Assembly: GCF_022844465.1 (NCBI RefSeq)
Contig: NZ_JALHLP010000027.1
Span: forward strand, 1-40,627
Direction of reading: 5' to 3'
DNA: 40,627 nucleotides
From: Bradyrhizobium sp.
Lineage (GTDB): Bacteria > Pseudomonadota > Alphaproteobacteria > Rhizobiales > Xanthobacteraceae
Shown: positions 1 to 10,571 of the stretch, one piece after another
Layout: the number at the start of each line of letters is the position of its first letter
How positions within the stretch are numbered: the stretch's first letter is position 1
Position numbers and translations under genes: made by a program
Notes under the pieces: generated by a model
Database searches by the model: none
Seen by the model: the letters and a program-made list of their open reading frames with translations, nothing else
Told to the model about the DNA's origin: nothing

Positions 1-416
1 GCGCCCTTCGAGAGGTCGAGCACGCGGCCCTTGATGAACGGGCCGCGGTCGTTGATCACGACGACGACGCTCTGGCCGCGATGGGTCACCCGCAGCTTGG
101 TGCCGAACGGCAACGAGCGGTGAGCCGCGGTCATGGCGTTCTGGTTGAAGCGCTGGCCGGACGCGGTCTTGTTGCCGGATTCATTGCCGTAGAAGGAGGC
201 CACGCCTGCGAAGCTGCGTCCCGAGCCGATCGAGGCGTTGGCTTCCTGCCAGTTGGTCTTGACCTGCTGCGCCTGACCGGCGTGGTTTCGATGCTGCCTG
301 GATTTTGCAGAAGCTTCGGTGAGGCCGCCACCGACCAGCAGAGTCGCGGCGATCAAGGCGAACGCCGTGCGCGACCGGGTTGCGCGGCCCGGTACGGCCT
401 TGTTGATATCCAGCAT
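1..416 (-). CDS. rlpA: RlpA-like septal ring lytic transglycosylase, partial (C-terminus outside window)
   Basis: The reading frame starts at the ATG at 416 and runs off the left edge, giving the first 138 residues. A basic N-terminus is followed by a hydrophobic stretch ending in a small-residue cleavage region (TEASA), so it is probably exported. After a polar linker comes the double-psi beta-barrel RlpA core: SFAGVASFYG, then GNKTASGQRFN, then AAHRSLPFGTKLRVTH, then INDRGPFIKGRVLDLS. These are the hallmark blocks of the family, which cleaves denuded glycan strands at the division septum or acts as a DPBB-fold envelope protein. No lipobox Cys is visible in the signal region, unlike E. coli RlpA. 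A CtrA-type box lies about 180 nt upstream. Function assigned from the fold; transglycosylase activity is inferred. Confidence 0.88.
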   Translation of the reverse strand, partial: MLDINKAVPGRATRSRTAFALIAATLLVGGGLTEASAKSRQHRNHAGQAQQVKTNWQEANASIGSGRSFAGVASFYGNESGNKTASGQRFNQNAMTAAHRSLPFGTKLRVTHRGQSVVVVINDRGPFIKGRVLDLSKG

Positions 417-1048
417 TAAATAGTCCCCTTAGCGAGTATTGCCACATAAGTGACAAGTGGAACCCCCGTCCCAGCTACAGTCGCTGCGTGTGATGGCGCA
501 ATGCGGCGTGAATTGGGCAGTAATCCAGAATGTTTCCGGCTCTCATGTCTTATATGCCGTTCAGTTAATCCACCCATATTCCGTAATATTTTCGATTAAG
601 GAATCATTAACCACTTCAATGCTTGTTATTACTCAGAATTAAAGTCATCGCGACCAGATGAAAGTCGTGCGCAAGTATTGCGGAAATCAAAGGCCGCCGG
701 ATCGGATTGTTTCCGCAGCGGCGGCATACAGGCGCGACACAACGCACGAGCCGCTGAAAACGGCGGTACCGACCAGGGTTTTGACGGCAGTGATTCGGGG
801 CGAGGTATCGTCGAGAAAACAAGGTTCGATGGGCCTGCGGTTTGTCATGCGACAAGCCATCGCTCGCATGCTCCGTCATGTTGCACCTGCGCGCCCGCTA
901 TGTTAGCAAAGCCGCGATTTTAACGGTCCCGGCGCCTCGCGCGCCGGTCGAAAATCGAAGTCCCGCTTGAATTCCAAGGACTTGGATCGCTGGGCGCCGC
1001 TGGCTGTGGCGACGGTTTCCGCCTTGCGAGTTTGACAGCTGAAAGAGC
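417..1048. other. Intergenic region between rlpA and the atp operon
   Basis: About 630 nt between two divergent genes. None of the possible small reading frames here looks like a conserved protein. The 500-640 part is clearly AT-richer than its surroundings and holds a CtrA-type box. A GC-rich hairpin lies at 929-947 (arms CCGGCGC and GCGCCGG, 5-nt loop), probably in the atp leader, and a small palindrome CCAAGGACTTGG lies just downstream. I could not place a convincing promoter for atpH. Confidence 0.6.
596..611. promoter_or_regulatory. CtrA-type box (TTAA-N7-TTAAC) containing a GANTC methylation site
   Basis: The sequence reads TTAAGGAATCATTAAC, an exact match to the CtrA consensus TTAA-N7-TTAA(C). 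The 7-nt spacer contains GAATC, a CcrM (GANTC) site. It lies about 180 nt upstream of the rlpA-like start in an AT-rich patch. The motif match is seen; control of rlpA by CtrA is inferred. Confidence 0.6.
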
Positions 1049-1614
1049 GTGTCTGTGGCTGCAGAAGATCCGTCCGTTTCGGGAGTGTCAGGCCGCTATG
1101 CGACGGCCTTGTTCGAGTTGGCGCGCGACGAGAAATCCGTCGACGAAGTAAAGGCCGACCTCGATCGGTTTGCAGCGATGCTGGTCGAGAGCGCCGACCT
1201 CACCCGCCTCGTTCGCAGTCCGGTGTTTTCATCCGATGCCCAGTCCAGGGCGCTCGCCGCCGTGCTCGACAAGGCGGGAATCACCGGCACTGCCGCCAAG
1301 TTCCTCAAAGTCCTGACCGCCAATCGCCGGCTGTTCGCCGTTTCCGACGCGATCCGCGCCTTCCGCGCGCTGGTTGCGAAGTTCAAGGGCGAGGCGACCG
1401 CCGACGTCACCGTCGCCGAAGCGCTCAACGACAAGAACCTCGACGCCCTCAAGACCGCACTGAAATCGGTGACGGGCAAGGACGTCGCGCTCAACGTGAA
1501 AGTCGACCCCTCCATCATCGGCGGCCTTGTGGTCAAGCTCGGCAGCCGCATGGTGGATAGTTCGCTTCGCACCAAACTCAATTCGATCAAGCACGCGATG
1601 AAAGAGGCAGGCTG

Positions 1615-1615
<1 letters not shown>
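1049..1615 (+). CDS. atpH: ATP synthase F1 subunit delta
   Basis: 188 residues, normal length for the delta (OSCP-like) subunit, the stator-stalk protein linking the F1 alpha3beta3 head to the b subunits. The N-terminal helical domain begins GVSGRYATALFELA and the C-terminal part has the family motif DPSIIGGLVVKLGSRMVDSSL. The reading frame opens with GTG at 1049, and a second in-frame GTG lies at 1055; the latter would give a protein beginning MAAEDPS, which is equally plausible. It is the first gene of the alphaproteobacterial F1 operon; the F0 genes are not nearby, as is usual in this class. Its stop overlaps the atpA start by one base (TGATG). Confidence 0.96.
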
Positions 1616-3144
<1,529 letters not shown>

Positions 3145-3151
3145 TTCATAC

Positions 3152-3242
3152 CGTCATGGCCGGGCTTGTCCCGGCCATCCACGTCCTTGGACGTGGCGGA
3201 AAAGATAAGACGTGGATGCCCGGCACAAGGCCGGGCATGACG
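3152..3242. repeat. Palindromic intergenic repeat between atpA and atpG
   Basis: A 91-bp inverted repeat. The left arm starts CGTCATGGCCGGGCTTGTCC and the right arm ends CCGGGCATGACG, with inner copies CCACGTC and GACGTGG. Each arm is itself a small hairpin. Related GTCAT...ATGAC palindromes occur at 5688-5768 and 7171-7246, so this is a dispersed family. In RNA it would fold into a large stem-loop inside the atp transcript. Confidence 0.85.
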
Positions 3243-3294
3243 AAGCAGGGGTTAGCGGCCGGTTTGAAAAGCAGGTCGCCAGGGTGAACTGAGA

Positions 3295-4173
3295 ATGGCT
3301 TCACTGAAAGACATGCGGGTCCGCATCGCCTCGACCAAGGCGACGCAGAAGATCACCAAGGCGATGCAGATGGTCGCCGCCTCGAAGTTGCGTCGCGCGC
3401 AGAACGCCGCCGAGGCGGCGCGGCCCTATGCCGAGAAGATGGATGCGGTGATTTCCAGCATCGCCTCCGCCGCCGCAGGCTCTCCCGGCGCGCCCGCGCT
3501 GCTGGCCGGCACCGGCAGGGACCAGGTTCATTTGTTCCTGGTCTGCACCGGCGAGCGCGGGCTGTCCGGCGCCTTCAACTCGTCGATCGTGCGGCTGGCC
3601 CGCGAGCGCGCGCTGTCGCTGATCGCCCAGGGCAAGGAGGTCAAGTTCTTCTGCGTCGGCCGCAAGGGCTACGAGCAGCTGCGCCGCACCTTTGACCGGC
3701 AGATTGTGGAGCACATCGAACTGCGTTCGGTGCGCCAGCTTGGCTTCGTCAACGCCGAGGATATCGTCGGCAAGGTTCTGGCGCGCTTCGAGGCCGGCGA
3801 GTTCGACGTTTGCACGCTGTTCTATTCGCGCTTCAAGTCCGTGATCTCGCAGGTGCCGACCGCCCAGCAGGTGATCCCGCTGGTGGTGGAAGCGCCTGCC
3901 GCCAACGCCGGTCCGGCCACGTCATACGAGTATGAGCCGGAAGAGGACGTGATCCTGACGCAGCTGTTGCCGCGCAATCTCGCGGTTCAGGTGTTCCGGG
4001 CGCTCTTGGAAAACAACGCTTCGTTCTACGGCGCCCAGATGAGCGCCATGGACAACGCCACCCGCAACGCCGGCGACATGATCCGCAAGCAGACCCTGAT
4101 CTACAACCGAACCCGTCAGGCCATGATCACCAAGGAGCTGATCGAAATCATCTCCGGCGCCGAGGCGATGTAG
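3295..4173 (+). CDS. atpG: ATP synthase F1 subunit gamma
   Basis: 292 residues, normal length. This is the central rotor shaft of F1. The N-terminal coiled-coil helix starts MASLKDMRVRIASTKATQKI with the strongly conserved TKAMQMVAASKLRRAQ. The C-terminal helix carries AQMSAMDNATRNAGDMI and TRQAMITKELIEIISGAEAM, the family signature. The ATG at 3295 follows the palindromic repeat, with only a weak Shine-Dalgarno (GAACTGAGA). A 62-nt gap separates it from atpD. Confidence 0.98.
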   Translation: MASLKDMRVRIASTKATQKITKAMQMVAASKLRRAQNAAEAARPYAEKMDAVISSIASAAAGSPGAPALLAGTGRDQVHLFLVCTGERGLSGAFNSSIVRLARERALSLIAQGKEVKFFCVGRKGYEQLRRTFDRQIVEHIELRSVRQLGFVNAEDIVGKVLARFEAGEFDVCTLFYSRFKSVISQVPTAQQVIPLVVEAPAANAGPATSYEYEPEEDVILTQLLPRNLAVQVFRALLENNASFYGAQMSAMDNATRNAGDMIRKQTLIYNRTRQAMITKELIEIISGAEAM

Positions 4174-4235
4174 CGGCGACAGGCACGATCAAACTGACGG
4201 TTGTCCAGCAATCAAGAATTCGAAGGAGAGAGTTT

Positions 4236-5678
<1,443 letters not shown>

Positions 5679-5687
5679 GTTAGATAT

Positions 5688-5768
5688 CGTCATTGCCGGG
5701 CTTGACCCGGCAATCCATCGTCAAGAAAATTTCTCTTGATGGACCCGCGGGTCAAGCCCGCGGGTGAC
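5688..5768. repeat. Palindromic intergenic repeat between atpD and atpC
   Basis: Two hairpins in tandem: CGTCATTGCCGGGCTTGACC pairs locally with its own reverse (CCGGCAAT), then ATCAAGAGAAATTTTCTTGA-type arms (TCAAGAAAATTTCTCTTGA), then CCCGCGGGTCAAGCCCGCGGG. It belongs to the same palindrome type as 3152-3242. An upstream ATG inside it opens the atpC frame early, but the true atpC start lies after the repeat. Confidence 0.8.
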
Positions 5769-5789
5769 AGCGGAAAGAACGGAAAGACC

Positions 5790-6197
5790 ATGACTACCTT
5801 CCACTTCGATCTTGTCTCTCCCGAAAAGCTCGCCTTCTCCGGCGAGGTCGATCAGGTGGATATTCCCGGCATGGAAGGTGATTTCGGCGTGCTCGCCGGA
5901 CACGCCCCTGTGGTCGCGGCGATTCGACCGGGCATTTTGACCATCACCGCCGGCGGCGCGCAGCAGAAGGTCATCGTGCTTGGGGGCCTTGCCGAAATGT
6001 CGGACAAAGGCCTGACCGTGCTCGCCGATGTCGCCACCTCGACGGCCGAACTCGACCGCGCACAGTTCGCCGAGGCCGTCGCCGAAATGGAAGCCAAGCT
6101 CGCCGAAAAGGAAGGCTCCGAACTCGATCACGCCATCGAGCGGCTCGACCACTTCAGGAGCATCCAGCACGAGCTTTCCGCGACGGCTATGCATTAA
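5790..6197 (+). CDS. atpC: ATP synthase F1 subunit epsilon
   Basis: 135 residues, normal for epsilon. The N-terminal beta-sandwich begins MTTFHFDLVSPEKLAFSG, with the family block MEGDFGVLAGHAPVVAAIRPG, followed by a C-terminal helical pair (residues about 90-135). The open frame extends back to 5736 but that stretch translates the intergenic palindrome. The ATG at 5790 is chosen because it starts the conserved domain and follows the Shine-Dalgarno GGAAAG. It closes the operon and couples F1 to the c-ring; the C-terminal helices can inhibit ATP hydrolysis in the family. Confidence 0.97.
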   Translation: MTTFHFDLVSPEKLAFSGEVDQVDIPGMEGDFGVLAGHAPVVAAIRPGILTITAGGAQQKVIVLGGLAEMSDKGLTVLADVATSTAELDRAQFAEAVAEMEAKLAEKEGSELDHAIERLDHFRSIQHELSATAMH

Positions 6198-6220
6198 GCC
6201 CCGGGGCATCGCTCCGGGGC
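6198..6220 (+). terminator. Hairpin at the end of the atp operon
   Basis: Directly after the atpC stop is GCCCCGG, a 9-nt loop, then CCGGGGC, a perfect 7-bp GC stem. No run of T follows, so it is either a weak intrinsic terminator or a 3'-end stabilising hairpin. It sits at the convergent junction with the minus-strand gene ending at 6225. Confidence 0.5.
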
Positions 6221-6224
6221 AGCA

Positions 6225-6524
6225 TCAAGGCTCGAAGTTCCAGCGCTCGTCACCCCCGGTGTCGGGCGTTGCGCGCTTGTGGTCAGGCGCTTCCGCCACG
6301 CGAGCCGGTCCTGGTCGCATTAGACCGGCCCTCGACTTGATCTCCGGATTTGGCGGTGCCATGGACCTGCGCCCGATGGCCAGCTGCTGGAACAAGCTTC
6401 GGTAGCCCTGATAGCGGGCAGCCGAACGGGTACGTTCGCGCCCGCTCATGGTCAGCATTCCATTCTGGTCGTGCACCCGCCACTCCCAACTGCGGCGGCG
6501 CTTGGATATGATCAATTCCATCAT
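6225..6524 (-). CDS. Small conserved-looking hypothetical protein, DUF1508/YegP-like segment
   Basis: 99 residues from the ATG at 6524; a second ATG at 6521 is equally possible and neither has a clear Shine-Dalgarno. The segment RRSWEWRVHDQNGMLTMSG followed by RTRSAARYQGYRSLFQ resembles one repeat of the YegP/DUF1508 fold (W.WR....NG.....G...S...A). The C-terminal 45 residues are polar, Pro/Arg-rich and look disordered. It lies downstream of the two rppH-like genes on the same strand, with about 140 nt of non-coding sequence between. Function unknown; the family resemblance is by eye only. Confidence 0.55.
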   Translation of the reverse strand: MMELIISKRRRSWEWRVHDQNGMLTMSGRERTRSAARYQGYRSLFQQLAIGRRSMAPPNPEIKSRAGLMRPGPARVAEAPDHKRATPDTGGDERWNFEP

Positions 6525-6665
6525 GGGGGGCGGGACACCGTGGGCGCGGGCTGGTTCGAGCTGAACCGGTTACCGTTAGTCTGCGGTCGCGGCGAAAGGT
6601 TCGCGGAAGGGTAGGGGGTTGGGCGCTCAAGCGTGTCGCCGGCGCCCCCTGATAGACGGCGCGAT

Positions 6666-7163
6666 CTACCGGGCATACGCCGCGAAAAGCCGCGCCACCG
6701 TCCGATATACCTCGCGCCGGAACGGCACCACGAGGTCGGCGACCCGGTCGAGCCGCTCCCAGCGCCAGGCGTCGAACTCGGCCGGCTGGCCGTTGCGCGG
6801 CGTCAGCGGGTCGATCTCTTCGTCGCGGCCGGTGAACCGCAGCGCGAACCATTTCTGCCGCTGGCCGCGAAACCGGGCGAGACGGTGGCTCGATGGCCCG
6901 TCATAGGGCGGAAATTCGTAAGTCATCCAGTCGGTCTCGCCGAGATGCCGGGCGTTGACCGCCCCCGTCTCCTCCCAGAGTTCGCGCATCACCGCATCGC
7001 GCGGATTCTCATCGGCGTCGATGCCGCCCTGCGGCATCTGCCATTCGAGGCCGGGAAGAATGATTTCCGGCCCGTCGTCGCGGAAGCGGCGGCCGATCAG
7101 CACCTTCCCTGAGGCGTTGAACAGCGCGATCCCGACATTGGGCCGATAAGGTTTATCGGACAT
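6666..7163 (-). CDS. RppH-type Nudix RNA pyrophosphohydrolase (paralogue 1)
   Basis: 165 residues from the ATG at 7163, giving MSDKPYRPNVGIALFN, the typical RppH N-terminus. A longer frame to 7190 would run into the neighbouring palindrome. The Nudix box (GGIDADENPRDAVMRELWEETG, residues about 46-67) has the REL..EE metal-binding core, and RFRGQRQKWFALRFTG and EFDAWRWERLD are RppH family blocks. RppH removes pyrophosphate from the 5' end of mRNA and starts decay; the same family also hydrolyses diadenosine polyphosphates. It lies directly downstream of a second homologue. Confidence 0.9.
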   Translation of the reverse strand: MSDKPYRPNVGIALFNASGKVLIGRRFRDDGPEIILPGLEWQMPQGGIDADENPRDAVMRELWEETGAVNARHLGETDWMTYEFPPYDGPSSHRLARFRGQRQKWFALRFTGRDEEIDPLTPRNGQPAEFDAWRWERLDRVADLVVPFRREVYRTVARLFAAYAR

Positions 7164-7170
7164 GTTGACT

Positions 7171-7246
7171 GTCATTCCGGGGCGACGCAAAGCGTCGAAC
7201 CCGGAATCTCGAGATTCCGGGTTCGCTTCGCGCCCCGGAATGACGT
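7171..7246. repeat. Palindromic intergenic repeat between the two rppH-like genes
   Basis: Near-perfect inverted repeat: GTCATTCCGGGGCG at the left and CGCCCCGGAATGAC at the right, with inner arms CGAACCCGGAATCTC and GAGATTCCGGGTTCG meeting at the centre. The GTCAT...ATGAC ends match the repeats in the atp operon. It would form a long hairpin in the transcript linking the two Nudix genes. Confidence 0.88.
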
Positions 7247-7277
7247 GCTTAGATGACGATAACTCCAGGCTGCCATG

Positions 7278-7781
7278 CTAACCGCCCGCAAGACTGGAGA
7301 ATTCCTTGACGACACGCTCATAGACCGGGCGCTTGAACGGAACGATCAGGTTCGGAAGATTCTTCATCGGCTCCCAGCGCCAGCTGATGAATTCGGCCTT
7401 GTGGCCGCCGCCGGGACTCGCGACGTTGATCTCGGCGTCCTTGCCGGTGAAGCGCACGGCGTACCATTTCTGCCGCTGACCGCGATAGCGGCCCTTCCAG
7501 GCGCGGCCGGCCACGGTGCGGGGGATGTCGTAGATCAGCCAGTCCGGAATTTCGCCGAGCTTCTCCACCGAGCGGACGCTGGTTTCCTCGTACAATTCGC
7601 GCTTGGCGGCCTGCCAGGTGTCCTCGCCGGGATCGACGCCGCCCTGCGGCATCTGCCAGACGTGGGTTTCATCGACATGCTCGATGCCACCGGCGCGGCG
7701 GCCGATGAAGACCAGCCCCGCTGCGTTGATCAGCATCATGCCGACGCATGTCCGGTAAGGCAGGTCCTCGTAGCGCGTCAT
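7278..7781 (-). CDS. rppH: RppH-type Nudix RNA pyrophosphohydrolase (paralogue 2)
   Basis: 167 residues from the ATG at 7781, preceded by AGGGAGCC. MTRYEDLPYRTCVGMMLIN is the classic alphaproteobacterial RppH N-terminus. The Nudix box GGVDPGEDTWQAAKRELYEETS spans residues about 48-69, and KGRYRGQRQKWYAVRFTG and EFISWRWEPM follow. Of the tandem pair this copy looks closer to canonical RppH/IalA, so the symbol is given here. It removes 5' pyrophosphate from RNA or cleaves dinucleoside polyphosphates. It lies 80 nt downstream of the yibQ-type gene and is separated from paralogue 1 by a palindrome. Confidence 0.9.
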   Translation of the reverse strand: MTRYEDLPYRTCVGMMLINAAGLVFIGRRAGGIEHVDETHVWQMPQGGVDPGEDTWQAAKRELYEETSVRSVEKLGEIPDWLIYDIPRTVAGRAWKGRYRGQRQKWYAVRFTGKDAEINVASPGGGHKAEFISWRWEPMKNLPNLIVPFKRPVYERVVKEFSSLAGG

Positions 7782-7861
7782 TCCGTCAGGGCTCCCTGGG
7801 GTCGCAACCGATCAGGCCGGCGCAGTCCGAAAGTTCCGGATCGGCGCCATCAGTTTGTTCT

Positions 7862-9067
7862 CTAGCCTGATTTTGATTTCAGCATCGCTGTTGTCAATGG
7901 CACAAGCATGATGCCGCGACTATCGAGCGTCTTGATCCAGGCCGCAATCCGATCGATGGAAATCGGCATAGCCGAGGCGACGCCGACCGCCAGTCCGCGC
8001 TCCCTGGCCAGCGTCTCCAGTTTCAGCAGCGTCCGGTCGATCTCCGCCGAAGTCGGCACCGCGTCGATGGTGAAATCAGCCTTCGCGAACGGCACTGATT
8101 GCGCCGCCGCCAGTGCCGGGGCGGAACTTCGCGGCGTGGCGCCGTCGTCGAGGTAGCCGAGCCCGCGCTGGGCTGCCTCACGCATGATCGGCTGCATCAC
8201 GGCGTCGGTGGCCGCAAAGCGCGCGCCCATGAAGTTGGCGATTCCCGCATAACCCTGGAACCGGCTGAGATGCCAATGCAGGCGGTCGATGTTCTGCTCG
8301 GGCGTCAGCGAGGTCAGCAGGGTCTGCGGGCCGGGATCGTTGTCGGGATAATCGAACGGCTCCATGGGAATCTGCAGCAGGATTTCGTGCCGTTGCGCGC
8401 GGGCGCGCTCGGTCAGCCTGGCAGGGTCCGCGCCGTAAGGGGTGAATGCCAGCGTCACCGCCGGCGGCAGCTTCATGATGGCGTCGACCGTCTTGGCGGC
8501 GCCGACGCCGAGGCCGCCGACGACGATCGCGATCACCGGCATTTTTGCCGCCTTGGCGCGATCGGCTTCGGCCGCATAGATCGTGAACGGCTTCAGCCCA
8601 TCGGCGATCACCGGGATCATGCCGTAGCGGGATTTTTCCAACAGCCGTGGATCGATCCCGATCGTCATCGCCGGGGGCGTGGTCTCCGCGCCGGCCCTGT
8701 CGCCTGCGCCGCCGCCAATCACGACCTCCTGGCGCTTGCCGCTGGAGCCGTCGATGATGGTGACGGTCTTGCTGTCGCTGGTCGCGGCTGGACCGGGGAG
8801 GGATTTCGCCGCCGGATCGGGCTGGCTCAAGGCCGCCGCGGGTTGTTTCTCGTCCCCGGCGGCAGGCTTGCGAAGGGCGACGCGCACGATCGGCTCGCCC
8901 CCCAGCGGATTGTCGGTGAAAAGGGCGACGGTGAGGAAAGCGACCAGGAACAGACCGAGCAGCACGGCCATCGCCTGGCCAGCGGTGAAAGGCAGCCGAA
9001 ACCGGCGCTTGCGGCGCGGTGGCTTCTGTCCGAGTGGCCTGCTCAGCTCTTCGGTCGTTTCCGTCAT
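7862..9067 (-). CDS. Divergent polysaccharide deacetylase family protein (YibQ/DUF610)
   Basis: 401 residues. A basic N-terminus (PPRRKRRFRLPF) is followed by one membrane helix at about residues 28-50, then a low-complexity Ala/Pro/Gly periplasmic linker to about residue 150, then the NodB-like barrel: MPVIAIVVGGLGVGA, VTLAFTPYG, HEILLQIPMEPFDYPDNDPG, and the C-terminal SIDRIAAWIKTLDSRGI. The HEILLQIPMEP and GLGYLDDG blocks are typical of this divergent deacetylase family, often found beside envC and ctpA and thought to act on envelope polysaccharide. The terminator after ctpA implies a separate promoter. Substrate unknown. Confidence 0.85.
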   Translation of the reverse strand: MTETTEELSRPLGQKPPRRKRRFRLPFTAGQAMAVLLGLFLVAFLTVALFTDNPLGGEPIVRVALRKPAAGDEKQPAAALSQPDPAAKSLPGPAATSDSKTVTIIDGSSGKRQEVVIGGGAGDRAGAETTPPAMTIGIDPRLLEKSRYGMIPVIADGLKPFTIYAAEADRAKAAKMPVIAIVVGGLGVGAAKTVDAIMKLPPAVTLAFTPYGADPARLTERARAQRHEILLQIPMEPFDYPDNDPGPQTLLTSLTPEQNIDRLHWHLSRFQGYAGIANFMGARFAATDAVMQPIMREAAQRGLGYLDDGATPRSSAPALAAAQSVPFAKADFTIDAVPTSAEIDRTLLKLETLARERGLAVGVASAMPISIDRIAAWIKTLDSRGIMLVPLTTAMLKSKSG

Positions 9068-9165
9068 GACCTCCCCGAATCAACCCGCCGACGATACCAC
9101 GATGGGCCTGATTCGAGCGCCTGCGCCCGGCTTCGGACGGGGCTTCGGGAAAGCTGCGGACCGGC

Positions 9166-9195
9166 AAAAAAGGGCGACCCGAGGGCCGCCCTTTT
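9166..9195 (-). terminator. Rho-independent terminator of ctpA
   Basis: On the minus strand the sequence reads AAAAGGGCGGCCCTCGGGTC then GCCCTTTTTT: a GGGCGRCC/GGYCGCCC stem with a T6 tract. It starts about 24 nt after the ctpA stop and separates ctpA from the deacetylase gene. Confidence 0.85.
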
Positions 9196-9218
9196 ACGCT
9201 CATCGGAGAGTCAAAGGA

Positions 9219-10571
9219 TCAGTTGGCCTTGGCGGCAGGCTTGTCGATCGCCGCCTTGTCGCCGGTCGGTGCGGTCGCCGTAGCCTTGATGCCGTGCAGC
9301 AGGTCGGCGGCCGTCTTCAACGCCTTGTCGTCCTTGGCGTCCGGCGGCACGTAGGATTGCGAACCGGTCTTTTCGTCGCCTTCCGACTTCAGATGGCCGC
9401 GCAGCGAGGCCTCGCCCTTGGTGTCGGTCCGCGACTTGAGCTCGTCCGGCACGTCCTGCAGCACCTCGATGTCGGGTACGATGCCCTTGGCCTGGATCGA
9501 CTTGCCCGACGGCGTGAAGTAGCGCGCCGTGGTCAGGCGCAGCGCGCCATTTCCACTGCCGAGCGGGATGATGGTTTGCACCGAACCCTTGCCGAACGAG
9601 CGGGTGCCGACAAGCGTGGCGCGCTTGTGGTCCTGCAGCGCGCCGGCGACGATTTCCGACGCCGAGGCCGAGCCGCCATTGACCAGCACGATGATCGGCT
9701 TGCCCTTGGTCAGGTCGCCCGAATGGGCGGCGCGGCGCTGGGTTTCCTCGGCGTTGCGGCCGCGGGTCGAGACGATCTCGCCGCGTTCCAGGAAGGCGTC
9801 GGAGACCGTCACCGCTTCCTCCAGCAAGCCGCCGGGATTGTTTCGGAGATCGATGATGTAGCCCTTCAGCTTGTCGCCGATCTGGTTCGACAGGTTGCCG
9901 ATCTCGCGCTTCAGGCCCTCGGTGGTCTGCTCGTTGAACGTGGTGATTCGGATATAGGCGATGTCCTCGCGCTCGATGCGGGAGCGGACCGAGCGGACGC
10001 GGATGTTGTCGCGCATCAGGGTCACTTCGATCGGATTGTCCTGGCCCTTGCGGATGATCTTGAGACGGATCTTGGTGTTGACCGGGCCGCGCATCTTCTC
10101 GACCGCCTGGTTCAGGGTAAGGCCCTGCACCGCTTCGTCGTCGAGATTGGTGATGATGTCGTTGGCCATGATGCCTGCCTTCGAGGCCGGCGTGTCGTCG
10201 ATCGGCGAAACGACCTTGATCAGGCCGTCTTCCATCGTCACCTCGATGCCGAGCCCGCCGAACTCGCCGCGGGTCTGCACCTGCATGTCGCGGAAGCTCT
10301 TGGCGTCCATGTAGCTGGAGTGCGGATCGAGCCCGGCCAGCATGCCTGAAATCGCTGATTCCACCAGCTTGCCGTCGTCGGGCTTTTCCACATAGTCGCT
10401 GCGCACGCGTTCGAACACGTCGCCGAACAGGTTGAGCTGGCGATAGGTGTCCGAGGTCGCGGCGCGCGCGCTCGATCCCATCAGCAGCACCGAACGTGGT
10501 TGCGTTACGAACAGCGTCAAAGCTGCGCCGGTGGCGGCGCTGAGAAGAATTATGGAAGTTTTGCGCATCAT
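9219..10571 (-). CDS. ctpA: S41 family carboxy-terminal processing protease
   Basis: 450 residues. The N-terminus (RKTSIILLSAATGAALTLFV) is a signal or anchor segment, so the enzyme is periplasmic. A PDZ domain starts at GEFGGLGIEV (about 102-190). The S41 catalytic core has GSASASEIVAGALQD with the probable nucleophile Ser303 and SFGKGSVQT with Lys328, a Ser/Lys dyad spaced 25 residues as in E. coli Prc. The last 60 residues are a polar Lys/Ala-rich tail. The family trims C-termini of envelope proteins and controls cell-wall hydrolases. The start overlaps the envC stop (ATGA), so envC and ctpA are translationally coupled. Confidence 0.96.
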   Translation of the reverse strand: MMRKTSIILLSAATGAALTLFVTQPRSVLLMGSSARAATSDTYRQLNLFGDVFERVRSDYVEKPDDGKLVESAISGMLAGLDPHSSYMDAKSFRDMQVQTRGEFGGLGIEVTMEDGLIKVVSPIDDTPASKAGIMANDIITNLDDEAVQGLTLNQAVEKMRGPVNTKIRLKIIRKGQDNPIEVTLMRDNIRVRSVRSRIEREDIAYIRITTFNEQTTEGLKREIGNLSNQIGDKLKGYIIDLRNNPGGLLEEAVTVSDAFLERGEIVSTRGRNAEETQRRAAHSGDLTKGKPIIVLVNGGSASASEIVAGALQDHKRATLVGTRSFGKGSVQTIIPLGSGNGALRLTTARYFTPSGKSIQAKGIVPDIEVLQDVPDELKSRTDTKGEASLRGHLKSEGDEKTGSQSYVPPDAKDDKALKTAADLLHGIKATATAPTGDKAAIDKPAAKAN

